Below are positions 31,285 to 43,130 of a stretch of 56,874 nucleotides of DNA, piece by piece. Under the pieces are notes generated by a model. That model had not been told where the DNA came from. It made no database searches and saw nothing but the letters and a program-made list of their open reading frames with translations. Position numbers and translations under genes: made by a program. How positions within the stretch are numbered: the first letter of the stretch is position 1; each line of letters opens with the position of its first letter. The stretch is from Hymenoscyphus infarciens (Eukaryota; Ascomycota; Leotiomycetes; Helotiales; Helotiaceae): positions 1-56,874 of the forward strand of contig LLCB01000349.1 in NCBI GenBank assembly GCA_001414345.1. Reading direction: 5' to 3'.

Positions 31285-32980
31285 ATGGATCACCACCAAA
31301 ACGGCCACCAGGTCGTGAAGCCACCAACTACTATCTCGAGTATGTTGAATGAACCCACGGTTCTCAAAGAACCAACCAACAATAGGGACAGCGCTTATGC
31401 CTCACAAAACAACTCGAAGCGTAAGCATGGCTTTCCAATCCTCTAGTCGTTGTCAAGAGAGGACAAACTCATTAACAAGTACTTCTAGACTCGAGCCTTT
31501 CAAACACTCATGGTGGATTTGGCACACACCACCTAGGTTCAGCAGATTCATCCGCCGTCGAGAAGACACCGTCACCAGTAGCCCATGGCCTTCACCCACA
31601 TCCATTGAGCTCACCCACGGGAACCATGAGCGTGGCATCAATTGTATCGCCAACCATCCCCGAGCATCATGAGGCAATGCCAGGTAGTAATCGATTGAGC
31701 GTTCAGACGATCGACTCGGCTCTTCATAATGGTTCTCTCAATGGGGATTCTCGTCGCGAATCGGTCGATAGTCGACTGGGCGCTAACTTTGGAGACATGC
31801 GCCTGTCTGGTCAATCTGGTGCTTCTCCCTACACATCAAACAATATATCGACGACCTCTCTCCAATCTTCTCTTGCGCAGCAGAGAAACCCCGGCGCTAC
31901 AGAGCGCCCGGCGCTCGGGTTTAGATATTCGGACCAATTCTCTCCCAGGTCCTCGCGATTTTCAGCAAGCAGTGACCCGATCTCGCCAACAAGAGGAATT
32001 TTGACAAAAACCGCACCGCCAATTCATGGTCCGCCCTCAAGAGATATTGCCGAAGCCCCTCACGCTATTCCCGGACAGGCTTGGGCTTTGGATTTCTCGG
32101 CAGACCCCTCAGATGATGCAAACGTAAACAGAAACGGGACATCATTTTATAATGATGACTCGCGCCGCAATTCCTTCACTGAATCGATTGCCAGTAGCCA
32201 GTACACCACAGAATCACGGATGCCACAAGGCCAACGACGACTGGACGATCCTTCAGACCCTAACAATCGTTTATCACGAGCCTCGTCAGAGCTTCAAGTT
32301 TCGACACATCATCACTCCCTCCAACATCGCCAAGTAGCCGATTTGCAATCGGAGAATGGCACTTCACCTGGTGGTAGCCAACCTTACTCTCGGACCCCCG
32401 AGCTGAGAGTCTCCCACAAACTTGCCGAACGTAAACGACGAACAGAGATGAAAGATCTGTTTGACCAATTGCGTGATCTTATGCCTCAGGAACGTGGCTC
32501 GAAAGCATCCAAGTGGGAAATTCTAACCAAAGGTAAGTCGATCACTGAGACTGATGTAAAATGAAATTGCATTCTAATTAGTTAATAGCAATCGCGGAAT
32601 ATGGCAGAGCAATGACCGACATAACCAGACTGTCAAGCAGAGTCCGTGCCGTTGAGCAAGAACTAGAGACCTCACGACGTGAAGCTGCTGCTCTCAGACT
32701 AGAAAATAGCCAGCTCCGAGGAGAATTGGCCGGGTTTGCTAGCCCACATCGTCCGCCTCCACAGCCACCAATGAACAACGACTACCCTCAGGGTAACGCT
32801 GTGTACGGTGGAGGTGTTATGGATCGAGGCTCTCGTGGGCACGACGCATACGTCCTAAGATCTGCGGAGCAACTTCCTCCAATCAGAAATGCCATCAATG
32901 GTCATCCTCAACAAGCAGATGCCATGAGCGGGATCCAATATCAGCAAAGTGGTTACCGTGCTGGCGGCGAACATTTTTGA
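31285..32980 (+). CDS. bHLH transcription factor
   Basis: Three exons join in frame: 31285-31420, 31489-32532 and 32589-32980, 523 aa. Introns are 68 nt and 56 nt; the second splits helix 2 of the domain (WEILTK|AIAEYGRA), and only the spliced form reads properly. The bHLH domain covers about residues 352-407. Its basic region HKLAERKRR has His355, Glu359 and Arg363, the residues that read CANNTG/CACGTG E-boxes. A coiled-coil, zipper-like helix follows (VRAVEQELETSRREAAALRLENSQLRGEL). The long N-terminal ~350 residues are Ser/Pro/Asn-rich and disordered, like many fungal regulators. The C-terminus is Pro/Gln/Gly-rich. A dimeric nuclear DNA-binding regulator is expected; target genes are unknown. 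A long upstream region with a CGA repeat and a 94-codon upstream frame (30885-31169) could affect its expression. Confidence 0.9.
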
Positions 32981-34567
32981 AGCACATCCCGATACCCGAC
33001 CATGTTGGCAACTTTGCCATTGATACGATAGGATTTTTGAACGTTATCACAATGTCACGAGTACGAATATTGGATCGATCTTTTCCTTGTTGCCATCGTG
33101 GCGCTCTTTATACTCAAATACGGACAATCACATTTACAACATTTCCTTGGCAACCCGATAATTTGATGCTTGATGCATCACTTATCCAACCTGGAAAAAT
33201 ATCATATATGTCGTTGGGCACAACACAACACATTTCCTTTTTTCTTAGCGGCAACACCGATATATTATTTAAACGGCACCAGTCATCCACCTGTGTTGAT
33301 ATGGCGTTATTTCTCTTCTTCTTTTTCTGTAGAAATAGCATTTCTTTTGTACGCCGATTATATATTTTCAAGAATACCCTCCACCAGCTGGTGGTTTATT
33401 GTATTTCTTCAAAGAAACTAATAACCACACACAACAACAACAAGGCGCTAGGAAGGCGGTGGTGTGGTATATATTTAGGGAATTGGTTAAGATCTGACGA
33501 GGCGTTATGCGTGCGTGCTCCAGACAATTGGATAAAAGCATGGATTTGGAAAGGGATGTTGGCGTTTGATTATACCCGCACTGGTTTTACTGACCTCGGT
33601 ATAACTCTTACCTACCAGAAAGTCCATTCCTTGAATGGGTTTCCAGCAGGAAGGAGGGAGATTGAGGTCTCAATTGTGCAACAATATTGTTATGGGTTCC
33701 GGGATGGAACTCGCTCTAGCCAGGTAGGGTCATAGAATAGGTTGAATGGGCCTGATAGAGGTCCAACCAATATAAAAAGATTCTACAAGCGAACAGAAAA
33801 GGTCCAATAATGCAAGAATGAATTCAAAATCAAAACATGGTACTAACGTAAAATTTCTCGAGAAGATATAGAAAGAACACCCGAAATACGAAAACCCGGA
33901 CAGCAATTCGACGCGAATGAGTATGAATAGAGTGATGCGCACTGATGAACATTCGGCGCGCTCTTGCTTCTGCAATTCAATCTCGGCTCCAGTACTGGTA
34001 GAAGTTGTAGGAATTCGTGACAGTTATCTCGAGGCACTCGCTCTTCCACAATTGTCCCACCGCAACAAAGGTAATATAAATGATTGTTTGAGCCTTGTAG
34101 GACAATTGAACTGATTTCCAAGTCCCGGTTAAACAATTGAAGGCGAAGGGTCACAACTTATGAATTCCTGGTGCTCTGAAATTTGTGAATATCTCGGACG
34201 ACAAACCCGTCAACCTGCGGAATTGGTCCGGAAGGCCCGCACCGAAGTACCTTGAAAAGCGATGATTGAAATAGAGCACGGAAGGTACAGGATAGTGTGT
34301 CAAGCAAGCGGAGTATATCGATCTTGGAGAATTAAATGCTGAAATTGTGTTAGATAAATTGGTTCCGTTGGGGTGAGTTGATCTCCAAGTCTCCATTTTC
34401 AGTCTGTGCCTCAGGAGGTCGCGTTTTTACCAAAGTAGCCTAGCGCCACGCTAAGGATCATCGACAGTACTACTCTCAAACTTTTTTGCCTGCCAAAGGA
34501 GAAATAATTCTCATCAACCTTCTCAACAACCACTCCTTTCCGTTCCTTCTAGATACCAACCGCAATC
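32981..34567. other. Spacer between the bHLH and RRM genes
   Basis: It holds the bHLH 3' end and the RRM gene promoter. A long plus-strand frame (to 33735) begins inside the bHLH stop region but lacks domains. The word ACAATTGTCCCA at about 34050 also occurs in amidoligase intron 2. Confidence 0.5.
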
Positions 34568-35591
34568 ATGTAAGCTATCTCTGCCAATTGTAGGAATTGC
34601 GAAGTTTTGACATGTACTAATTACAAAAAGGCAACTCTTCCGTCGTTCTGCTCTCCGCGCTGCCTCCTCTCCTTCTACTTCCTTCATCTCCCAATCCCGC
34701 AATATCAACACATCCTCGTCCTCTTTCCTTCTTCGAGCAAAGATCCAGTCAGCTGGTGTTACTCCATCCGTGCTCAGACGGTACAGTGATGATGCTGCTC
34801 GAGGGGAACAATCTTTCGGAATCCAACGCGAAGGTGCCGGTGACAGAGGTGGCCAACCTGCTCGTGGAGGATACGGAGGTGATCGTGGAGGATATGGAGG
34901 TGATCGTGGAGGCGATCGTAATGGATATGGCGGTGGCCGCTCATTCAACAACCAACGTCCGCCACCACCGATTGTTCCAAGCAACACCATCTACGTTGGC
35001 AACCTTCTCTTCGATATCACCGCAGCCGACCTAGAGAGAGAGTTTGCCCAATTCGGAACAATCAAGGCTGCAACAATCGCGTCAGATGCTAGGCAATTGA
35101 GCAAGGGGTATGTGCTTTTTTTTTCCCGCCCCAAGGTTTTGTACTAACTTAATTCTAGTTTTGGTTATGTTGAGTTTGAGACTGTCGCAGAAGCTGAGGC
35201 TGCTATCGAGGCCAAGCACCAATCCGTCCTCGAAGGCCGCCGAATGATGGTCAACTTCCAAAACCAAACCAGACGCGAGACCACCGAGAAGAACCCACCA
35301 TCCAAGACTCTCTTCGTCGGCAATCTTGCCTTTGAGATGTCGGATGCTGATCTCAACAAGCTCTTCCGTGACGTTCGAAATGTCATTGATGTCCGTGTTG
35401 CTATCGATCGTCGAACTGGTCAGCCAAGAGGTTTTGCACACGCTGACTTTGTTGACATTGAGAGCGCCGTTAAAGGTCTTGAGGCCCTCCAAGGCCAGGA
35501 AGTTTACGGTCGTAAATTGAGACTCGACTTCAGCTTGGACAAGTCAAGATCACCAAGATCAGAGGGTGGATCATCAGAAGGCTCATACTAA
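34568..35591 (+). CDS. Two-RRM RNA-binding protein, predicted mitochondrial; start codon split by an intron
   Basis: Exons 34568-34569 (only AT of the start codon), 34631-35107 and 35159-35591 join in frame to 303 aa. Intron 1 is GTAAGC...TACTAATTACAAAAAG, with a strong branch site; splicing makes AT|G. The new N-terminus MQLFRRSALRAASSPSTSF... is Arg/Ser-rich without acids, as expected for a mitochondrial presequence. An RGG/Gly-Tyr region (GGYGGDRGG repeats) lies near residues 75-105. RRM1 has RNP2 IYVGNL and RNP1 KGFGYVEF; RRM2 has RNP2 LFVGNL and RNP1 RGFAHADF. The protein ends in a Ser/Gly-rich tail. It should bind single-stranded RNA, probably mitochondrial transcripts; the exact target is unknown. 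Intron 2 is 51 nt. If the first intron is kept, the ATG is followed at once by TAA. Without this exon the first in-frame ATG would lie far inside, which supports the model. Confidence 0.85.
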
Positions 35592-36425
35592 ACAAATATT
35601 TTGGGATCGCGATGGTAGATATGGAGGGCGGTGTAAGATGTTGGTGACGTGCTTGATGCTTGGTTGGGGAGCGAGGTGTATCAAAAGTTGTGGGAGTATT
35701 TTGAGGCTAATTTTTTCGGACTTCACCTTTCTGTATCTTGTCTTTAGACCCTGTACTTTATTTCATGATTGTAGAATAGGGGTCATTTGGACAGGCGTAG
35801 TGTGAATGGGTTGGCCGAAAAAGAACTCCACTCCACTGACGACAGCATGGGCGGTGTTTTCTTTGTATGAACAAACAACTAAAATTTAATGAAGAACGTT
35901 TTCAAAAATAATTACTTGTGGTGATAACTAAGTTCTGAGAGTTGTATTTTTTTGCTTTTTGTATACCACTTCAGCTTGTCTAAAAGAATCTTGAGAGGGC
36001 AATGCCCGAACCTCCGAATATTTTCAAACAAGAACCACTTGTCTACAGAGTGCCATAATCCATACCAATTCGCAGAAATGAAATTTGGAAAGATCCAAGT
36101 AAGTCTTAACCTGAGTTAAGGAAAAATCATGTGAAGAGGCTCAGCTTGGGAGACAAGGCTGGTTGGTTCGGGATTTCACCTCGGCTGAAATAGTTGATTT
36201 CCAACGCTCTAAACAATACCTACCTAGGTAGCTTCCCCACACTCTGTATCTTCATACCTGAACGCATTTTCCTGTACAACCTAACACCCCGCATCTAGAA
36301 GAAAGTTTTGGCATTTTCACCATCTCAAAGACTTATCACTGGGTGGCAATAGCACTTCATCTTCCCACAATCCTGACGACGCGACGACCCCGCAAGGCTA
36401 CCTGCACATAGATTCCACCGAAACC
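35592..36425. other. Spacer: RRM gene 3' end and PEX5 promoter
   Basis: No gene is seen. The last ~150 bases before 36426 are pyrimidine-rich (CACCTAGGTAGCTTCCCC type sequence near 36220) and should be the PEX5 leader and promoter. Confidence 0.55.
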
Positions 36426-38455
36426 ATGTCTTTCATGGGAGGCGCTGAATGCTCCACAGCAGGAAATCCTCTCAGCCAATTTACGAAACATACGCAAGAT
36501 GATAAGAGTCTGCAGAGAGATCGGTTGGTGGGGAGAGGACCAGGACCGAGCATACAGGGCATGCGAAGTACAAATGGGATGAATATGGCTGGAAGTCAGG
36601 ATAATGTGAGTGGAGGTGGTTGGAGGCTTTCTTGCAACCTTTCCATGTAGGCTAGGTGTAATGAATGCTAATATTTAATTGTAAACAGATGATGAACGAC
36701 TTCATGCAACAAAATGGCCAAATGCCCGAGGCTTTCGCCATGCAGCACGATTTACACCAAAATCCACTTATGCGTAACGGTTCAGCTTCGCCTGGTGTAG
36801 GAAACTGGGCGCAGGAATTCAAGCCAGGTATGGAGGACCAGTCAAGAATGGAAGCTGCCTTTCAAGCACCGAAAGGGGCCGCCTTCAGCCAGGCGGACTT
36901 CGCGAGATTTCAACAGATGAGCCAGGGTGCAGCTGCAAGAACCGCAAGTCCATTGGCACAACAAGCCCCAGGTTTCCAAAGGCCAATGGGTATGGGAATG
37001 GGTGGAATGGGTATGATGAACGGTATGGGCGGGATGGGTATGGGTATGGGTATGATGAATAGAACGCAATTCCAAGGTCCACAAAACCTGCAACAACAGG
37101 ATAAGGGAAAGGGAAAGATGATAGAACTGGATGATGAGCATTGGGAGGAGCAGTTTAAGCAAATTGATCTACAAGGTCAAGAACTTGACGAGTCTCTGGT
37201 TGGCGAAGCAGAGCTGGATCAAATGGACAGGTCAGTCCTCGAATCCGAAACCAATGAATTTGGTGATTTCGAGTCTATTTGGAAAGGTATACAAGCTGAA
37301 CAAGCGGCCGGTAGGGACATGGTTGCTGAAGAAAACCTCGCGAATGGAATCTGGGGTATGGGCGGCGAAGGCGATCAGTGGGACGATTTCGATGGACTAC
37401 GTACTCACTCCTCACAATTTCGAGATCCCAATCTAGGACTCTACCTATTTGAAGAGGATAACGCTTTCAAAGACCTTCAAAATCCTTTCGAAGAAGGTGT
37501 ACGAATAATGAACGAGGGAGGGAATCTCTCTCTAGCAGCTCTGGCATTCGAAGCCGCAGTCCAAAAAGACCCAAAACATCTCGATGCATGGGTTCTTCTC
37601 GGTTCGGCACAAGCACAAAACGAAAAGGAGAGTCCGGCAATCCGAGCTTTAGAACAAGCGATGAATGTGGACCCAAACAATCTCACAGCACTCATGGCGC
37701 TGGCCGTCAGTTACACTAACGAGGGCTATGACAGTACTGCTTACCGTACCCTGGAACGCTGGCTATCCATCAAATACCCGTCCATCATATCTCCCTCAGA
37801 CCTCTCATCAGAAAGAGAAGTAGGCTTCACGGACCGGCATCTTCTACATGAAAAGGTTACCGAGCTATTCATTCGGGCAGCACAATTATCACCAGATGGC
37901 GAGCATATGGATCCAGATGTGCAAGTTGGTCTCGGTGTCCTGTTTTATGGTGCTGAAGAGTACGATAAAGCTGTTGACTGCTTCTCTGCCGCATTAGCAA
38001 GTACAGAATCTGGCACGACAAATCAAAGAGAACAAGTCCATCTCCTCTGGAACCGACTAGGAGCCACACTCGCCAACTCCGGCCGCTCAGAAGAAGCCAT
38101 CGCCGCCTACGAAAAAGCGCTCACTCTACGAACCAACTTCGTGCGAGCCCGTTACAATCTCGGTGTCTCATGTATCAACATTGGCTGTTACGAGGAAGCG
38201 GCTTCTCATCTCCTCGGTGCTTTGGAGATGCATAAGGTTGTTGAGAGGGAAGGACGGGAGAAAGCGAGGGATTTGTTGGATGGCAATGGGAATGTGAGTG
38301 AGGCGGATCTGGAGAAGATGATTACGCAGAATCAGAGTACGAATCTTTACGATACTCTGAGGAGGGTATTTAGCCAGATGGGACGACGGGATTTGGCGGA
38401 GAAGGTGGTTATGGGGATGGATGTTGAGGGGTTTAGAGGGGATTTTGAGTTTTAG
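36426..38455 (+). CDS. PEX5: Peroxisomal targeting signal 1 receptor, peroxin 5
   Basis: Two exons, 36426-36605 and 36689-38455, joined at phase 0 over an 83-nt intron, give 648 aa, a normal fungal length. PEX5 binds C-terminal SKL-type signals in the cytosol and carries cargo to the PEX14/PEX13 docking complex, then is ubiquitinated and recycled. The N-terminus MSFMGGAECS has the conserved cysteine (Cys9) used for monoubiquitination. WxxxF-type PEX14/PEX13-binding motifs are seen: W100-F104 (WAQEF), W212-F216 (WEEQF), with aromatic motifs at W258 and W291 (WDDF). A Gly/Met-rich linker (GMGGMGM repeats) lies between. From about residue 325 on are the TPR repeats (FEEGVRIMNEGGNLSLAALA; LLGSAQAQNEKESPAIRALE; LGVLFYGAEEYDKAVDCF; LGATLANSGRSEEAIAAYEKAL; LGVSCINIGCYEEAASHLL), which form the PTS1 groove. 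The lyase in this window ends in SKL and is a likely cargo. Confidence 0.96.
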
Positions 38456-38806
38456 ATTGATAGGATCTTGAGATCACAAGAGATATAGTAATACATTGAT
38501 GCCCATGTTCTTTTTTGTTTGTGCTAGCATCTTGTTAAGCGACTAGCCAGCAGAGCTATCTTTGGCTCTTGGTTTCCCTTCTTTCTTTCAGGGGGGGAAG
38601 TTGCTCAACTTTTTGATTCTGTAATGCGAACTGAGAAACTATATTAAGTAGTACCGAAACTACAACGCCAACAGTTCACAAAAACAGACCTTGTTCCCAC
38701 CACGATATCCTTCGCGTCCTGTTGTCTAAAGAGAGCAGAACCGAAACCACAACGACAACGCTATCGTTTCATTAAAAAAAACACTCGTTTCCACCCCGCC
38801 CAACCA
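38456..38806. other. Spacer between convergent genes
   Basis: 351 bp with the 3' ends of PEX5 (+) and the UBA-like gene (-). No gene is seen. Confidence 0.6.
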
Positions 38807-39720
38807 TTATCTGCTGCTGCGGGTGCGGGTCTGTGATCTATTAAGCCAATACCCCTGAGGAACATTGGTCACATCAAGGCCCTCTTTGGCCGCCTTTTTA
38901 AGGGCTCGCTTCTCCATCCTAATGAATTCTCCGAACTTGACCTATGGTTATGGTATTAGTAAAGAAACTCAATTGCTTTCAAGGGTAACGGGGGTGCTTA
39001 CCGCGACGGTAGTGACTATGATCCCGGCTTTTGCGGCGGTTCTCTCTCGATGTCTGCGTCGCGCCTCGCTGTGGCTGTCGCGAGGGTAGGTGGCATATTC
39101 TTTCTTGAGGATCTGCATTTGTTCTCGGCTGACTTGGGTGGTTGGGTGGCCGTGGGGGTCTCTGGTTGTTGCTGGTGCTGGTGCTGGTGGTGCTGGCGGT
39201 GCTGGTGGTGCTGGTGGAGCGCTGGAGGGGGCAGCTCTGGTGGAGGGGCCAGCGAAGGGGGCGACGGAGGGGGCGACGGAGGGGGCGAAGAAAGGGGCGA
39301 CGAAAGGGGCCATTTCACCATCATTCCCCGTCGACACAAGCAAATTGATAGCCTCGTCCAAACCGCCGCGACACTTCAAAAGAGCTTCTCGTGCAGAAGA
39401 TATAGTCACTCCAGGCAACACCAGTCCAATCCTACTGATATTGGCGTGGAACTCTCCAGATTGGAGTAGGCGACGTTGGAGGGCTGGGGGCGATCCGCCA
39501 TGATCGCTTTGATGGTATTGCTCGTTGGAGAAAGAGGGGGCAGCAGTTGAGCGAGGGGTTGCTGGGTTGGATCGGCCGCTGGGAGGGGAGAGGTTGATGT
39601 TGAAACTGTCTCGCGACGGCTATATCTTGCTATTAGCTTTGTTCGGCGTAGTTAAAGAAGAGAAGGATGAAAAAAGAATGAATATGTTCATTGACTTACC
39701 TCCTCAGGGTAGTCGCTCAT
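38807..39720 (-). CDS. Small UBA/CUE-like protein with Pro/Ala-rich repeats
   Basis: Three exons join in frame: complement of 39700-39720, 39002-39619 and 38807-38941, 257 aa, with 80-nt and 60-nt introns (GTAAGT...ATATAG; GTAAGC...CCATAG). The start is MSDYPEE, with a seven-codon first exon. Residues ~74-103 (LPGVTISSAREALLKCRGGL, then DEAINLLVS) resemble a three-helix UBA/CUE ubiquitin-binding fold, though the assignment is tentative. Next come a low-complexity region of APF/APSV repeats and a PAP/PPA run, then a Lys/Arg-rich helical part (MQILKKEYATYPRDSHSEARRR cut short here) and a basic C-terminus (VKFGEFIRMEKRALKKAAKEG). No signal peptide or membrane segment. It is the last gene before the AT-rich block. 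A cytosolic ubiquitin-related adaptor is possible but not shown. Confidence 0.7.
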
Positions 39721-39904
39721 GGTTGAAACTTGGCACGGCGCGTTGGAGTTATGGTGTTGAGGTTGGTGTCGCGGTGTTGTATTTTGAAAAAAAGGAAGAG
39801 GATTTTGTTGTCGGCGTGGCACGGTGCCGTGCCGGTGACTCACAGCACTCTACTCAAGAGATTCACTACTCGCTTGGTCTGATATGCTTTATTCACTGTT
39901 TATA

Positions 39905-39970
39905 ACATTGAGCGATTTTATCGCTTAGCGATTTAGCGAGGTGTTTTGGGAAATGGATTTTTTTGAATAA
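39905..39970. other. Border between gene-bearing and AT-rich compartments
   Basis: Base composition changes within less than 100 bp from normal coding-type sequence to AT-rich, CpA/TpG-poor sequence. The GC-balanced words GTGCCGTGCCGGTG and CTCGCTTGGTC are the last on the left side. Confidence 0.75.
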
Positions 39971-40320
39971 CTTCACTAGAATACAAAATAAATTAGTAAA
40001 ATTAAATAGTTTTTATATTCTTTAAGGTCATTTCTTTGTTTATCTTATTAAAACTATATAGGAAAACAAGGTTATTTAAGTGTTTTTACTAGAATATAAA
40101 ATATTTTAGTAAACGGTCGTTAGTTTTTCTTTATCTAAAGTTCTTTTCTAGATTTCTCTTATATAAAATAAGTAGGAAGACAACGTTATTAGAGTAATCT
40201 TACTAGAATATAAGATATATTAGATAAAGTAGTAAGCTTTTTTTATCTTAAGGTCTTTTACTTCTATGAATTAAATAGGAAAATAAAGTTATCTAAGTAT
40301 ATTTACTTGAATATAGTAGA
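39971..40320. repeat. Degenerate ~110-bp tandem repeat at the compartment border
   Basis: Three units begin with (TT)ACTAGAATA[CT]AA near 39971, 40082 and 40198, and a partial fourth near 40301. Each then has TAGTAAA/TAGATAAA, TCTTTAAGGTC-like or AAAGTTCTTTT words, and TAGGAAAACAA/AGGAAGACAA. The units diverge by C-to-T and G-to-A changes and small indels. Confidence 0.75.
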
Positions 40321-41505
40321 CCTTCGTAGCTATAATTCCGTGAAAGATCTAGGGCTATAGTCTAGCTATTTCTATTCCAAATTCACTTTACTCTAGCTAG
40401 TTCTAGAGTAGACCTCTTTTCTTAGAAATAGTCTACTTAAGTAACCACTTAAGTTATTACTTGAAAATCTATATAGAGACTTTTCACGTGTTATAGAGAG
40501 AGAAAAAAGATAATCTATATATTAGTAAATAATTGAAAGTGAAATAAGGTGTTATTTTAAGTAAAGTAAAATAACGACTATAATTATTAATTCTATTAGA
40601 AAAAACAAGCTTATATAAGATTTAAGTAGAGTAGAATCGACACTGAAATTAACGATTCTACTAAGATCGACTACTCTATTCATAGCTAAGCGAGACATAA
40701 GCCTAAAACTACTGTTTCTAGTTAAGTTTTCTCTAAATATATCTATTCTATTTTAAATTAGTCTTAGTACGTATTTTAAATACTAAGGTCTAGAATATAT
40801 TCTTTAGAGAAGATATAGAGTTTCTTTAAAGTTTATATATATACTAATATTTCTCTAATTAAGTAGAAGAATACTATTTTTTAAAGTATTTTACTAGAAT
40901 ATAGTATTTAGAAGATAGATATAGAGCTTTTTCAAAGTCTTTAAATATTTTTTATATTACTTTAATTAAGTAGAAAAGTAATACTCTTTAAAGGTTTTTA
41001 TAAGGATATTATATTAAGAAAGAAACATCTTACTTTAGAAATTTTTAAATTATATCTTAACTTAAAGCTATACTTGAACCTAAAGCTATACTTAAGTACA
41101 AAGTTATAATCGTTTAGTTCTACGTCTTATATTATATATTATATAAGAGTATAGCTAAGCGATTACTTAGATAATAGATATCGAATATTAGAGACTTTGA
41201 TAAGATTAAGCCTATTCTTAAAAGCTAGGTTTCTATTTAAATAGAGAGTAAGTATACTTAAGCTAAAAGTTAGACTTGAATTTTAGATCTCTCTTATACG
41301 CTATCTTTCTTCTCGGATATTATCTAGCTCTTCTAATCTAATACTTTTAAGCGAATATTACTATTTAATAAAATTATTTAAAAGAAGTTTTAAAAATTAG
41401 GAAAAAATAACTAATCTAAGAAATAAAGCTTAATAAAAATTTCTTCTAAGTATCGTATATAACTAGAGAAAAGAATTTATTATAAGATAAAAAGGTTAAT
41501 AACTA
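40321..41505. other. AT-rich, RIP-like mutated sequence
   Basis: No open frames of note. TpA is dense and CpA/TpG nearly absent. Around 40785-41010 two more ~110-bp degenerate units (TCTAGAATATA... / ACTAGAATATAG..., AGATATAGAG, TAATTAAGTAGAA) resemble the border tandem repeat. Confidence 0.6.
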
Positions 41506-41886
41506 CGGTATTCTAAACGTACTAAAAAGTCGGATTAACTAAATCGTAAATCATGAAGTATTACTTTTTATAAGTATAAAAGATAATATTTTTTAATTAA
41601 AATTCTCGCTTCTTCCTTCTCCTTCTCTCTCTCTCTCTCTCTCTATATTAAGACTAGATAGTCTTAACTATAGTAATAATAAGTAACACGTATATAATAG
41701 TAATCTCGCTCTCTTACTATCGTCTTCTTACTATAGTATTATATTCTTCTTATTATTTCTAGATAAATAAGAGAGAGAGAGAGAGAAGAAGAGAAAGAGA
41801 GGAGGAGAGGATTATTTACTACTTTTACTAAACTCCGCTTACTTATACTATGAAAAACTTTCTACTAAAATATTTACTTACCTTCT

Positions 41887-41937
<51 letters not shown>

Positions 41938-42146
41938 TCTATACTTATATATATATATATAATATACTAAAGAAGGAATAGTAAGAGAGAGAGACTAAGA
42001 AGTATTAAAATACTCTCTTATCTCTTTTTTAATAAAGAGCTTAGATAATAATTATTAAGTTCTACTTTAGCTCTAAATACTTAACTTTTACGATTTACGA
42101 TTTACGATTTAGTCGATTCCGACTTTTTAGTATATCTAGAACGCTC
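41506..42146. mobile_element. 641-bp TIR element, copy 1 (MITE-like, RIP-mutated)
   Basis: The left end CGGTATTCTAAACGTACTAAAAAG and the reverse complement of the right end GAGCGTTCTAGATATACTAAAAAG align over ~45 bp including the sub-terminal AAATCGTAAAT. Each end is flanked by TA (41504-41505 and 42147-42148), the usual target duplication of Tc1/mariner/pogo-type transposons. It contains long CT/GA tracts and no ORF, so it is non-autonomous or decayed. A 650-bp relative lies at 47781-48432. Confidence 0.8.
41889..41930. repeat. (CT)n microsatellite inside the TIR element
   Basis: About 20 CT units without interruption. The related copy at 47781 has only a degenerate pyrimidine tract here, so this run has expanded or kept growing after insertion. 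Confidence 0.95.
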
Positions 42147-43130
42147 TAATAATCTAATTTTAATACTAGACGAGTTATATATTTATTTATACTAGAAAGT
42201 TTTAATTAAGTAACGTTAATTAAAGAATCTAAATATATTATAATATAAGCGAGTAAGTTTCGAAGAAATAGATACTTTAATTCTTATAGAACTATAGCTG
42301 AAATACTAAGTGAAATAGTAAATATAATATACTAGTACTTTTGTCTAATTGATTTATATCTATAAACTACTAGTTAATATCTTATTATATTTCTATATTA
42401 TTTTAGAGTCTAATTAGCTTATTATAAGAGAATATTAGATTATCTAATAAATATACTAGAACCTTTTAAAAGTAGCTTAGTATATATTTATTTAATTATC
42501 TAATTATCTAATATTAAATTCTATAATCGTTTAGCTCTTTTATTATAATTATTAGCGAGGTTAATAATAGCCTCTATTTAGTAGTTACAAGTACGTATCT
42601 AACGCTAGTAAAGTAGCGGTGATACTAGTATTAGTAGTAGAAGAATAAAAGATAAATTAGAAAATATTCTAATTATTATAGTTTTAATAATAATAGAATA
42701 ATTACTTTTTTTTAATAGAGATAATCTTTTATATAAATATTAGATTATCTTACTAAATAATCCGGTTTAAAAAATATATAGACTAAACGATTTAGTATAT
42801 ATTAAAGTATTAAATAGATTAAACTTTCTATTATTATTATAACGTCTTTTTAGTAATATATATACTAAACTATCTAAAAAATATACCAGCTAAATAGGCT
42901 ACTAACTAAGTTGAAGAATACTATAGTTAAAAGTATATTACTAGAAGAGTATACCTAATAAAAAAAATCCTTCTTTAGCTAGTACTTTCTATAATATAAT
43001 ATATTATATAATAAAACTCTAGACTCTTATCTATTTCTTTTAAATCTAATAGTTCTCTACTTAGTTTTATTCTCTTGTTTTTTCTAATATAATATTTTTA
43101 GATAACTCTTGAAATAGTAATAAAGTAGAA
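42147..43130. other. AT-rich RIP-like sequence
   Basis: It has the same CpA/TpG-poor composition and many stops in all frames. It is probably remains of one or more transposons that can no longer be identified by eye. Confidence 0.6.

Noticed and set aside
32977..33735. 252-codon plus-strand frame right after the bHLH stop
   Set aside because: It has no ATG start at its left end (TTG only), overlaps the bHLH stop, has irregular composition with homopolymer runs and no domain. It is best read as 3' untranslated and intergenic sequence.
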